Origin: DASSTY01 sp035760645
GTDB taxonomy: Bacteria > Gemmatimonadota > Gemmatimonadetes > Gemmatimonadales > GWC2-71-9
Direction: 5' to 3'
DNA length: 16,518 bases
NCBI GenBank assembly: GCA_035760645.1
Contig: DASTSO010000154.1
Span: forward strand, 1 to 16,518
The translations under genes and the position numbers were made by a program. Every line of letters begins with the position of its first letter. The first letter of the stretch is position 1. Below the pieces are notes generated by a model. The model was given only the letters and a program-made list of their open reading frames with translations, did no database searches and was not told where the DNA came from. Below are positions 1 through 7,834 of the stretch, piece after piece.

Positions 1-334
1 CGGCACCCAGCGCGAGCTGCTGCACGACGGCGTGGACGCCCTCCTCGTCCCCCCGGGCGACGAGACCGCGCTCGCCGAGGCGATGACGCGGCTGGCGGCC
101 GATCCCGCGCTGCGCCTGCGCCTCGGCGCGGCGGCGGCGGAGCTGGCGCGCGGCTGGAGCGTGGACGCCTGGGCGCGCCGGCTCACGGCCGTCTACGAGC
201 GCCTCGCCACGGCCGGCGGCGACGCAGGCGAGCTGCAGCCCCTGTGCACGGTGGAACGGAGCACGCCGCTCCGGCCCTCGCTGCAGCCCGTCGTCGGACG
301 CTCCGCCGCGCGCGTGCGCGCGGCGCGCGGCTGA
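1..334 (+). CDS. Glycosyltransferase family 4, C-terminal fragment
   Basis: This is the 3' end of a gene that begins before the window; the reading frame starts at base 2 and stops with TGA at 332-334. The visible 110 or so residues match the end of a GT-B retaining glycosyltransferase. A short stretch reading GTQRELLHDG is followed by LLVPPGDETALAEA, where the nucleotide-sugar domain crosses to the terminal helices. A helix follows with LAADPALRLRLGAAAAELA and then WSVDAWARRLTAVYERL, typical of the last helices of GT4 enzymes. The family transfers sugars from nucleotide donors onto growing glycans at the cytoplasmic face of the membrane. The last 30 residues, rich in Arg, Ala and Pro, are outside the family core. 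The catalytic EX7E region lies upstream of the window, so donor and activity cannot be judged. A 67-base gap separates it from the next gene. Confidence 0.85.
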   Translation, partial: GTQRELLHDGVDALLVPPGDETALAEAMTRLAADPALRLRLGAAAAELARGWSVDAWARRLTAVYERLATAGGDAGELQPLCTVERSTPLRPSLQPVVGRSAARVRAARG

Positions 335-401
335 GGCCGCCGGCGACGAGCACGACCGGGATGCCGACGCCTGATGCTGCCGCCACGATGACGCCGCCGC
401 G

Positions 402-2318
402 ATGCTGATCGGAGCCACCGGGCGCCCCGCCCACGAGTTCGATACCCTCGTCGCTCCCGAGCGGGCGATGGCGCGAGTCCGCGGCGACGGGCTCGCCGCG
501 GCGGTCCTGCCGTGGGGAGTGCCCGCGCTCGACCGCGGCACGCGTGCCGCCCACGACGCGGAGACCGGCTCGTGGCTCCTCTACAGCGGGCACCTCCTGA
601 CGCCCGGGGCGCGCCTCGCCGCGACCGATCCCGCCGCCATGGCGGCCGACGCGCTGCGCCATCTGCTCGCCGAGGGGCCGCGGGCGCTCGCCGCCTGCGA
701 GGGGAGCTTCGCGCTCGCCTGGTACGACGGGCGGGAGCGGCGGCTCCACCTCGCGCGCGACCGCTTCGGCATCGAGCCGCTCTACGTCGCCGATCTCGGG
801 CCCGCGCTGCTCTTCGGCTCCCGGCTGCGCGATCTGCGCGCGACCGGGCTGCTGCCGGGCGGGCTCTCGGGGCAGGGGCTGGCCGAGTTCCTCACCTGGT
901 GCTACGTGCCGGGGAACGCCACGCTCGATCCCGCGGTGTGGCGCGTGCCGCCGGGCGGGCGCGTGGAAGTCGATGCGGTGCGCGGCGTCGTGCGACGCGA
1001 GCGCTGGTACCGGCTCTCCTTCGCCGCGCCGCTGCCCGCGCGGGAGGCGGATCTCGCCACCGGCTTCCGCGAGCGGCTCGAGCGCGCCGTGCTGCGCCAG
1101 CTCGACGGCGCGGCCACCGGGGTGCTCCTCTCGGGCGGCATGGACTCGAGCTCGATCCTCACGTTCGCGCGGCGGCACCAGGCGGAGACGCTGCACACCT
1201 ACACCTTCCGCTGCCCGGGCGCGTCGTTCGACGAGTCCACCTACGCGCGGGCGCTGGCGGACGAGTTCGGCACGCGCCACCACGAGCTCGAGTACGGCGA
1301 GCGCGAGGCGCTCGTGCTGCCGCCCGAGGTGGCCGCGGCGATGGACGTCCCCTTCTGCAATGTGGGGATCAACCTCGGCACCTGGCTGCTGGGGCAGGCG
1401 GCGCGCGGCGCGGTCGGCGCGGTGCTCACGGGCGACGGCGGCGACGAGCTGTGGGGCAGCCACCCGGTCTACGCGGCCCAGCGGCTGCTGGCGCGCTATG
1501 AGGCGCTGCCGCGGCCGGGCGTACTGGACGGCGCGCTTCGCCGCCTGGCCGACGGGCTCGACGACAGCGACCGCAAGCGCGATCTGCGCGTCGCGCTGAA
1601 GCGCCTCCTCCCCGCGCCCGCGCTCCCCGCGGCGCTCGGCGCGTGGCGGTGGCGGGCCTACTACGCCCCGGGCGACTTCGCCTGGCTCCTCACTCCCGAG
1701 GCGGCCGGGCTGCTGCGCGACGCGGAGCCCTACCGGCCGGTGCTCGAGGCGTTCGAGGGCTACGACGGGCCCGACGACGGGCTCTCGCCGTACCTGTACA
1801 ACGACTACACGACCGAGTCCGGCTACTACTTCAATCGCCTGCTGCTCCTGCGCGGCTTCGGCGTCGAGGCCCGCACGCCGTTCTACGACCGCGAGCTGGT
1901 GGAGTTCGGCGCGCGCATCCCGGCGCGGCTCAAGCTCGAGGGGATCGAGCGCACCAAGCGGCTCTTCCGGCAGGCGATGGCGGGCGTGCTGCCCGAAGTG
2001 ATCCGCAGCCGACGCGACAAGCTGGGCCACTCGGTGCCGCTGAAGAACTGGCTGCGCGGCGAGGGACCGCTCGCGCACGCGCTGGCCGAGGCGCTGAGCC
2101 CCGCGGCCGTGGCGGCGCGCGGGATCTTCCGTCCCGATGCCGTCGCGCGGCTCCTCGACGAGCACCGGCGGCGGCGCCACAACCACGCCCACCGGCTCTG
2201 GGCGATGTACGTTCTCGAGCTCTGGTTCCGCACGCGGGAGCGCCGCGAGGATCTGGACGCGCGCGAGGCGCGGCGGCCCGCGGCCGCGCCGCCCGCGGTC
2301 GCTGCGGCGCATCGGTGA
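402..2318 (+). CDS. Asparagine-synthetase-like protein lacking the glutaminase cysteine
   Basis: The protein has 638 residues, close to the usual AsnB length, with an N-terminal Ntn-like domain (about 1-210) and a C-terminal PP-loop synthetase domain. The ATP site is intact: SGGMDSS at 244-250, TGDGGDELWG near 343-352, RTPFYDRELVEF near 490 and RRDKLGHSVP further on. The N terminus reads MLIGATG rather than MCGI, so the Cys-2 that hydrolyses glutamine in class II amidotransferases is absent, and the usual RGPD and NGEIYN motifs are not recognisable. The start is constrained: this frame has a stop at 372 and no other start codon before 402. Known relatives without Cys-2 (beta-lactam synthetase, carbapenam synthetase) adenylate a carboxylate and form an amide without glutaminase activity. 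Here an amide-forming or ammonia-using role in glycan modification is inferred. Its stop overlaps the start of the next gene by four bases. Confidence 0.88.
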   Translation: MLIGATGRPAHEFDTLVAPERAMARVRGDGLAAAVLPWGVPALDRGTRAAHDAETGSWLLYSGHLLTPGARLAATDPAAMAADALRHLLAEGPRALAACEGSFALAWYDGRERRLHLARDRFGIEPLYVADLGPALLFGSRLRDLRATGLLPGGLSGQGLAEFLTWCYVPGNATLDPAVWRVPPGGRVEVDAVRGVVRRERWYRLSFAAPLPAREADLATGFRERLERAVLRQLDGAATGVLLSGGMDSSSILTFARRHQAETLHTYTFRCPGASFDESTYARALADEFGTRHHELEYGEREALVLPPEVAAAMDVPFCNVGINLGTWLLGQAARGAVGAVLTGDGGDELWGSHPVYAAQRLLARYEALPRPGVLDGALRRLADGLDDSDRKRDLRVALKRLLPAPALPAALGAWRWRAYYAPGDFAWLLTPEAAGLLRDAEPYRPVLEAFEGYDGPDDGLSPYLYNDYTTESGYYFNRLLLLRGFGVEARTPFYDRELVEFGARIPARLKLEGIERTKRLFRQAMAGVLPEVIRSRRDKLGHSVPLKNWLRGEGPLAHALAEALSPAAVAARGIFRPDAVARLLDEHRRRRHNHAHRLWAMYVLELWFRTRERREDLDAREARRPAAAPPAVAAAHR

Positions 2319-3217
2319 CGGGCGGTGCCGCCGCGCCGGCGCGGCCCCGCTTCGCGGGACCCGTCCCGGTGGACGCGCACGTGCACTACCACGCGTGCTT
2401 CGATCCGCTCGCCTTCCTCGAGGGCGCCCGGGGGCACTTCGCACGGGTCGGGTGTGTGCAGCGGCGCGGCGAAGCGACCCTCCTCGGTATACTCTGCTTT
2501 ACCGAGAGCGCGGGCGCCCGGGGCTTCGCCAGCTTCGCCGCCTGTGCCGCCGCCGGCGCCGGTACGGGCCCGGCCGGGCCGACGCCGCACGGCTGGCGCC
2601 TCACCTCCACGGCCGAGGCGCGCGCGCTCCTCGCCTGGCGCGGCCCCGAGGCGATCCTGCTCCTGGCGGGCCGCCAGATCGTCACGGCCGAGGGGCTCGA
2701 GGTGCTGGCGCTGGGCTGCGCGCGCGAATTGCCGGACGGTCGGCCGCTCGGCAAGACGGTCGAGGCGGTGCGGGCGGCGGACGCCCTGGCGGTGCTGCCC
2801 TGGGGCTTCGGGAAGTGGACGGGCCGGCGGGGCCGGGTGGTGGAGGCGTACCTCCGGGACGCGGCGCGCGAGGTCGCCCTGGGCGACAACGGCGGACGGC
2901 CGCGCCGGGCGCCCCGCCCCCGCCTCCTGACCCGCGCGGCGGCGCTGGGGCGGGTCGTGCTTCCGGGGAGCGACCCGCTGCCCTTTCCCTCGCAGACCGC
3001 GGCCGCGGGCCGCTACGGCTTCCTGCTCGAGGGCGAGCTCGACGCCGAGCGCCCGGGCCGGGACCTCATAGATCTCCTTCGAGGACTCGAGCGACAGCCA
3101 TGCACGTACGGTCGACTGGAGAGCTGGACGGGATTCCTGGTGTCGCAACTGCGGATGCAGTGGCGCCGGCGCCGGCCGCGCCTGGCGCGCCGGTCGAGCC
3201 GCCCGCCGGAGGGATGA
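2315..3217 (+). CDS. PHP-like metallohydrolase candidate
   Basis: The start is GTG at 2315, overlapping the previous TGA (GTGA), and the product is about 300 residues. Near the N terminus, DAHVHYH (residues 20-26) resembles the first metal-binding motif of PHP-domain or amidohydrolase-like enzymes. Later motifs include GRQIVTAEGLEVLALG (metal or substrate Glu in PHP proteins), LPWGFGKW, LGDNGGRP and LPGSDPLPF. These resemble, position for position, the conserved blocks of small PHP-type proteins, but histidines expected in the later PHP motifs appear replaced (for example PWG where HP is common). A phosphoesterase or hydrolase role is therefore uncertain. The C-terminal tail is basic (RLESWTGF, then Arg-rich). 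Tight coupling to the Cys-less AsnB-like gene suggests the two act on the same compound; this is inference. The substrate is unknown. Confidence 0.72.
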   Translation: MTGGAAAPARPRFAGPVPVDAHVHYHACFDPLAFLEGARGHFARVGCVQRRGEATLLGILCFTESAGARGFASFAACAAAGAGTGPAGPTPHGWRLTSTAEARALLAWRGPEAILLLAGRQIVTAEGLEVLALGCARELPDGRPLGKTVEAVRAADALAVLPWGFGKWTGRRGRVVEAYLRDAAREVALGDNGGRPRRAPRPRLLTRAAALGRVVLPGSDPLPFPSQTAAAGRYGFLLEGELDAERPGRDLIDLLRGLERQPCTYGRLESWTGFLVSQLRMQWRRRRPRLARRSSRPPEG

Positions 3218-4431
3218 GAGCGCTCGTCCTCGCGCCGCAGCCGTTCTTCTCGCCGCGCGGCACGCCGTTCAGCGTGTACTACCGCACCGAGGTGATGGCG
3301 CAGCTGGGCGTGAGCGTGGACCTGCTCACCTACGGCACGGGCCAGGACGTGGACCTGCCGGGCGTGCGGATCATCCGGCTGCCGCGCGTGCCGGGCATGG
3401 GCGAGGTGCGCATCGGGCCCTCGCTGCGCAAGCTCGTCCTCGACGTGCTGATGTGCTTCTGGACGGTGGCGCTGCTGCTGCGCCACCGCTACGACTTCGT
3501 GCACGCGCACGAGGAGAGCGTCTTCTGGGCCCGGGCCCTCAAGCCGCTGTTCGGCTTCAAGCTCGTCTACGACATGCACTCGAGCCTGCCGCAGCAGCTC
3601 ACCAACTTCCGCTTCACCACCTCGCGCCTGCTCATCGGGCTCTTCCGCCGCCTCGAGGCCGCCGCCCTCGCCGCCTCCGACGCGGTGATCACGATCTGCC
3701 CCGACCTGGCCGGCTACGCCGTGACGCAGGTGCGCGACCCGGCGCGGCACTTCCTCATCGAGAACTCGATCTTCGACGACGTGAAGCTGAAGGGCGCGCC
3801 GAAGCCGGCGCCGCGCGACCGGCCGGCGCGCCGCGCGAGCGGCGCCGTCCGCACCAGCGGTGCGATCCGCCTCTCGGAGCTCCCGCCCTCGCGGCCGCTC
3901 GTGGTCTACGCCGGCACCTTCGAGACCTATCAGGGGATCGAGCTCCTCCTGCGCGCCTTCGCGCTCGTGCAGGCGCGGCGGCCCGAGGCCTTCCTCCTGC
4001 TCGTCGGCGGCCGGCCCGAGCAGGTGACGCGCTACGAGGCCCTCGCCGGCCAGCTCGGCCTGGCCGGGCACTGCTGGTTCACCGGCCGGGTCGAGCAGGC
4101 GCTCGCCAAGCACTACATCGCGGCGGCGGCGGTGCTGACGAGCCCGCGTACCGACGGCACCAACACGCCGCTCAAGATCTACGAGCAGCTCGCGAGCGGG
4201 GTGCCGCTCGTCGCCACCCGCATCGGCTCGCACACCCAGGTGCTCGACGAGCGCGTCTGCGAGCTGGTCGCACCGACACCCGAGGAGGTGGCCCGGGGGA
4301 TCCTCACCCTGCTGGACGACCCGGGGCGGCGCGCCGAGGTCGTGCAGGCGGCCCTGGCCCTCTACGCCGAGCGCTACGCGCGGCCGATCTACGAGGCCAA
4401 GATGCGCCAGCTCCTCGCGGTGCTCGCCTGA
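3214..4431 (+). CDS. Glycosyltransferase family 4
   Basis: This 405-residue GT-B enzyme starts at ATG 3214, which overlaps the upstream stop as ATGA. An alternative in-frame ATG at 3100 would add 38 low-complexity Ala/Pro-rich residues inside the upstream gene and has no good ribosome site, so 3214 is preferred. The N-terminal acceptor domain opens with MRALVLAPQPFFSPRGTP, the glycine-loop region of GT4, and contains HAHEESVFWA and YDMHSSLPQQ. The donor domain starts near residue 232 with YAGTFETYQGIELLLRAF. The usual EX7E region is the variant SPRTDGTNTPLKIYEQLASG near residues 309-328: the second Glu is kept, while the first is replaced within a TDGTNTPLK block. The same block occurs in a GT4 subgroup of EPS loci. 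It probably adds a sugar to a lipid-linked glycan in the cytoplasm; donor and linkage cannot be read from sequence. A basic linker near residues 190-225 joins the two domains. Confidence 0.88.
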   Translation: MRALVLAPQPFFSPRGTPFSVYYRTEVMAQLGVSVDLLTYGTGQDVDLPGVRIIRLPRVPGMGEVRIGPSLRKLVLDVLMCFWTVALLLRHRYDFVHAHEESVFWARALKPLFGFKLVYDMHSSLPQQLTNFRFTTSRLLIGLFRRLEAAALAASDAVITICPDLAGYAVTQVRDPARHFLIENSIFDDVKLKGAPKPAPRDRPARRASGAVRTSGAIRLSELPPSRPLVVYAGTFETYQGIELLLRAFALVQARRPEAFLLLVGGRPEQVTRYEALAGQLGLAGHCWFTGRVEQALAKHYIAAAAVLTSPRTDGTNTPLKIYEQLASGVPLVATRIGSHTQVLDERVCELVAPTPEEVARGILTLLDDPGRRAEVVQAALALYAERYARPIYEAKMRQLLAVLA

Positions 4432-6329
4432 TGTGCGGCATCGCCGGCATCGTCCCGCTCGCCGACGCCGCGCCCGCGACGATCGAGCAGTTGCACGCCA
4501 TGTGCGACACGCTCGTCCACCGCGGGCCCGACGCCGAAGGGGCGGAGGTGCGGCGCGGGGTCGGGCTGGGGATGCGGCGGCTGTCGGTCATCGACCTCGC
4601 CGGCGGCTTCCAGCCGCTCTACAACGAGGACCGGCGCGTGCGCCTGGTCTTCAACGGCGAGATCTACAACTTCCGCGCGCTGCGCGCCGAGCTCGAGGGA
4701 CGGGGCCATCACTTCGCCACCGGCAGCGACGGCGAGGTGATCGTGCACCTCTGGGAGGAGCTCGGGCCCGCGGCCTTCGCGCGGCTCAACGGGATGTTCG
4801 CGCTCGCGCTGCACGACGAGCGCACGCAGACGGTCGTGCTCGCGCGCGACCACGTCGGGATCAAGCCGCTCTACTACGCCCACCGGCGCGGCTACGTCGT
4901 CTTCGGCTCCGAGCTCAAGGCGGTGCTCGCCTCGCGGCTCGTCGAGCGCGCGCTCGACGTCGAGGCGCTCGCGGAGTTCCTGGCCTGGGAATACGTGCCG
5001 GCGCCGCGCACGCTGCTCACCGAGGTGCGGAAGCTCCCGCCCGCGACGCTGCTGCTCGTGGACCTCGCCGCGGGCACGGTCGAGGAGCGGCGCTGGTGGG
5101 AGGTGCCGGTCGAGCCCTACGACCCCGCGGGCGCCGGGCTCCCGCGCGGCGAGGCCGAGTGGGAGGAGGCGATCGACGCGGCGGTGCGCGCCGCCGTCGA
5201 GCGGCAGCTCGTCAGCGACGTGCCGCTGGGCGCCTTCCTCTCGGGCGGCGTGGACAGCTCGCTCGTCGCGGCGGCGATGGCCGCGACGGGGGAGACGAAG
5301 ACCTACAGCATCGGCTTCGACGACCCGAGCTACAACGAGCTCGCCTGGTCGGGGCGCGTCGCCCGGCACCTCGGCGTCGCGCATCGCACCGAGGTGATCC
5401 GGCCCGACGTGGTGGAGCTCTTCCCGCGGCTCATGCACCACCTCGACGACCCGATCGGCGACTTCTCGATCTTTCCCACCTTCCTCGTCTCCGGCCTCGC
5501 GCGGCGCGAGGTGACGGTGGCGCTCTCGGGCGACGGCGCCGACGAGATCTTCGGCGGCTACGAGACCTACGTCGCGCAGGAGAGGGCGCGGCTGTGGCGC
5601 CGGGTGCCCGCGGCGGTGCGGCGCGGGGTCGCCGAGCCCGTGATCGACGCGCTCCGGCCGCGGCCGGAGAAGAAGGGGCTCGTCAACAAGGCGAAGCGCT
5701 TCGTCGAGGGCGCACGCCATCCCGACGCGCTGGGCCACGCCCGCTGGCGGCTCTTCCTGAGCGAGGCGCTCCGGCGCAGCCTCTTCGCGCCCGGCGCCGC
5801 GCCCGCGCTCGCCACGCCGCTCGCGCGCCACGTGCTCGAGCTCTTCGAGGAGGCGGGCCCGCGCGGCGCGGTGGATCGCGCCCTCTACGTGGACGTCAAG
5901 AGCTACCTCAGCGACAACTGCCTCGTGAAGACCGATCGCATGAGCATGGCCTGCTCGCTCGAGGCGCGGGTGCCGCTGCTCGATCCGGAGCTCGTGGCGC
6001 TCGCCTTCCGGATGCCCGAGGCGCTCAAGGTGCAGGGGGGGCGCACCAAGGTCCTCCTCAAGCGCGTCGCGGCGCGGCACGTGCCGGCCGAGTGCGTCTA
6101 CCGGCCGAAGGAAGGCTTCAGCATCCCGATCAAGCACTGGCTCGGGCGCGAGTTCCGGCCGCTGGTGGACACGCTGCTCGACCGGCGCCGGCTCGACGCC
6201 GAGGGACTCTTCCGCGGCGACACGGTCGAGTGCCTGAAGCAGGAGCATTTCGCCGGCCGCGCGAATCACAGTCATCTGCTCTGGTCGCTGCTGGTGGTGC
6301 AGGACTGGCGGGAGCGGTGGGCCGCATGA
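4431..6329 (+). CDS. asnB: Glutamine-hydrolysing asparagine synthetase / XrtA-type amidotransferase
   Basis: The protein has 632 residues, and its start overlaps the previous stop by one base (TGATG). It begins MCGIAGIVPL, so Cys-2 becomes the N-terminal glutaminase nucleophile once Met is removed. The class II amidotransferase motifs follow in order: LVHRGPDAEG, RRLSVIDLAGGFQPL and FNGEIYNF. The synthetase domain has SGGVDSS near residue 270, SGDGADEIFGGYE near 364, EARVPLLDPELV and RPKEGFSIPIKHWL. All catalytic blocks seen in working enzymes are present. The overall pattern resembles the amidotransferase family found in exosortase-A EPS loci, so amidation of an EPS sugar acid or an amino-acid substituent is more likely here than housekeeping asparagine synthesis. 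This is inference from context. It is paired in the same operon with a second homologue that lacks Cys-2. Confidence 0.92.
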   Translation: MCGIAGIVPLADAAPATIEQLHAMCDTLVHRGPDAEGAEVRRGVGLGMRRLSVIDLAGGFQPLYNEDRRVRLVFNGEIYNFRALRAELEGRGHHFATGSDGEVIVHLWEELGPAAFARLNGMFALALHDERTQTVVLARDHVGIKPLYYAHRRGYVVFGSELKAVLASRLVERALDVEALAEFLAWEYVPAPRTLLTEVRKLPPATLLLVDLAAGTVEERRWWEVPVEPYDPAGAGLPRGEAEWEEAIDAAVRAAVERQLVSDVPLGAFLSGGVDSSLVAAAMAATGETKTYSIGFDDPSYNELAWSGRVARHLGVAHRTEVIRPDVVELFPRLMHHLDDPIGDFSIFPTFLVSGLARREVTVALSGDGADEIFGGYETYVAQERARLWRRVPAAVRRGVAEPVIDALRPRPEKKGLVNKAKRFVEGARHPDALGHARWRLFLSEALRRSLFAPGAAPALATPLARHVLELFEEAGPRGAVDRALYVDVKSYLSDNCLVKTDRMSMACSLEARVPLLDPELVALAFRMPEALKVQGGRTKVLLKRVAARHVPAECVYRPKEGFSIPIKHWLGREFRPLVDTLLDRRRLDAEGLFRGDTVECLKQEHFAGRANHSHLLWSLLVVQDWRERWAA

Positions 6330-7834
6330 CGGCCGCGGGCACCACCGGGCTCGGCGTGCGCGCCCCGCGCGAGGCGGCGGGGCGCGCGTACGACCTCGTC
6401 GTCGTGGGCGGAGGGGTGCAGGGCGTCATGCTCACCCTCGAGGCCGCGCGGCGCGGGCTGCGGCCGGTGCTGCTCGAGCGCGGCGACTTCGGCGGCGCGA
6501 CGAGCGCGAACAGTCTCCGCATCGTGCACGGCGGCTTCCGCTACCTGCAGTCGCTCGACCTGCCGCGGGTGCGGGAGTCGGTCGGCGAGCGGCGCTGGTT
6601 CCTGCGGCACTTCCCCGACCTGGTGCAGCCGCTGCGCTGCCTCATGCCGCTCTACGGCGAGGGGCTGCGCCGCCCGCGCGTCCTGCGCGCCGCCCTCGCG
6701 CTCAACGACGCGCTCTCGCGCGGGCGCAACCGGAACCTGCGCGCCGACCGCGCGATTCCCGCGGGCGAGGTGCTCGACGCCGGGCAGGTGATCGAGGAGT
6801 TCCCGCTGGTGGACCGCACCCGCCTCGCCGGCGGCGCGGTCTGGTACGACGCCGTCATGCGCGATCCCCAGCGCCTGCTCGTCGAGGCGCTGCGCTGGGC
6901 GCACAGCTTCGGCGCCGTGGCCCTCAACTACGTCGAGGCCGGCCGGCTCGTCGTGCGCGACGGCCGGGTCGCGGCGCTCCAGGTGGTGGACCGCGAGACG
7001 GGCGAGCGGCTCGAGTTCCGGGCGCCGGTCGTCGTCAACTGCGCGGGGCCCTGGAGCCGCGAGGTCGCGCGGCGGCTCGACCGCGACCTGCCGGCGCTCT
7101 TCCAGCCGTCGCTCGCCTTCAACGTCCTGCTCGACCGGGCTCCGCTCTCCGCCTCGGCGCTCGCCGTCGCGCCGCGCGAGCCGGGGGCGCGCACCTACTT
7201 CATGCACCCGTGGCGGGGTCGCGTCCTCGCCGGCACCTTCCACGCGCCGTGGAGCGGCGGCGTGCGCGACGCGGCCCCGACGCCGGCGCAGCTCGCCGCC
7301 TTCCTCGCCGACCTCAACGCCGCGGTGCCCGACTGGGGGCTGCGCGAGCGCGACGTCGTGCGCGTCTACGCGGGCCTCCTCCCCGCCGCCACGCCGGGCA
7401 CCGACCGCCTCGCCGCGCGCGAGACGATCCACGATCACGCGCGCCACGGCGGGCCGCGGGGACTCTACAGCGTCTCGGGCGTAAAGTTCACTACCGCGCG
7501 CCTGGTGGCCGAGAAGACGCTGCGGGCGATCCGGCCCGGGCTGAGCCGCGACCCCGACGTGCTCGCCGGCACCGAGCGGCCGGTGGCGGCGCTTCCACCC
7601 GACTACGGACGCTTCGCCGAGCTGTGGCGCGCCGACCCGGACGCCGCGGCGGCGCTGATCGCACGGCTCGTGCGCGAGGAGGCGGTCGTGCGCATGGAGG
7701 ACCTCGTCGAGCGCCGCACCGGCTGGGCCCTGGATCCGGCCGCCCCGCCCGATCTGCCGGCGCGGCTCGAGGCGCTGCTCGCCACGGCGGCGCGCCGCCG
7801 CGCGGCCCACGACCTCGCGGGGCGGGCCTCGTGA
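6326..7834 (+). CDS. FAD-dependent oxidoreductase, glycerol-3-phosphate dehydrogenase (GlpD)-like
   Basis: The start overlaps the previous stop (ATGA). The 502-residue length equals that of classical aerobic GlpD. The FAD-binding Rossmann motif is VVVGGGVQGV near residues 25-34. It is followed by GATSANSLRIVHGGFRYLQS at 57-76, the characteristic ATS...HGG.RYL block of GlpA/GlpD in the DAO superfamily. Further signatures are VVNCAGPWS in the middle, YAGLLPA, and SVSGVKFTTARLVAEK near 382. A C-terminal helical segment with EEAVVRMEDLVERRTGW near 450 matches the GlpD C-terminal domain. The family oxidises sn-glycerol 3-phosphate to dihydroxyacetone phosphate at the membrane. In an EPS operon the substrate may instead be a glycerol-phosphate or similar polyol substituent. 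No other glycerol-utilisation gene is visible, so the role is open. Confidence 0.85.
   Translation: MTAAGTTGLGVRAPREAAGRAYDLVVVGGGVQGVMLTLEAARRGLRPVLLERGDFGGATSANSLRIVHGGFRYLQSLDLPRVRESVGERRWFLRHFPDLVQPLRCLMPLYGEGLRRPRVLRAALALNDALSRGRNRNLRADRAIPAGEVLDAGQVIEEFPLVDRTRLAGGAVWYDAVMRDPQRLLVEALRWAHSFGAVALNYVEAGRLVVRDGRVAALQVVDRETGERLEFRAPVVVNCAGPWSREVARRLDRDLPALFQPSLAFNVLLDRAPLSASALAVAPREPGARTYFMHPWRGRVLAGTFHAPWSGGVRDAAPTPAQLAAFLADLNAAVPDWGLRERDVVRVYAGLLPAATPGTDRLAARETIHDHARHGGPRGLYSVSGVKFTTARLVAEKTLRAIRPGLSRDPDVLAGTERPVAALPPDYGRFAELWRADPDAAAALIARLVREEAVVRMEDLVERRTGWALDPAAPPDLPARLEALLATAARRRAAHDLAGRAS

Noticed and set aside
361..408. Small frame ATG 361 to TGA 408 before the AsnB-like gene
   Set aside because: It has only 15 codons, no ribosome site and no coupling to the upstream gene. 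It is not in frame and cannot restore an MCG start.
183..2444. Very long open reverse frame (over 700 codons) opposite the AsnB-like gene, and similar ones across the window
   Set aside because: High GC removes stop codons from antisense frames. The translations are Arg/Ala/Gly/Pro-rich, show no domains, and oppose genes with clear motifs.
3100..3213. Alternative ATG at 3100 for the second GT4
   Set aside because: It would add an Ala/Pro-rich extension overlapping the PHP-like gene by about 118 bases. The ATGA overlap at 3214 and the family-typical start MRALVLAPQP favour 3214.
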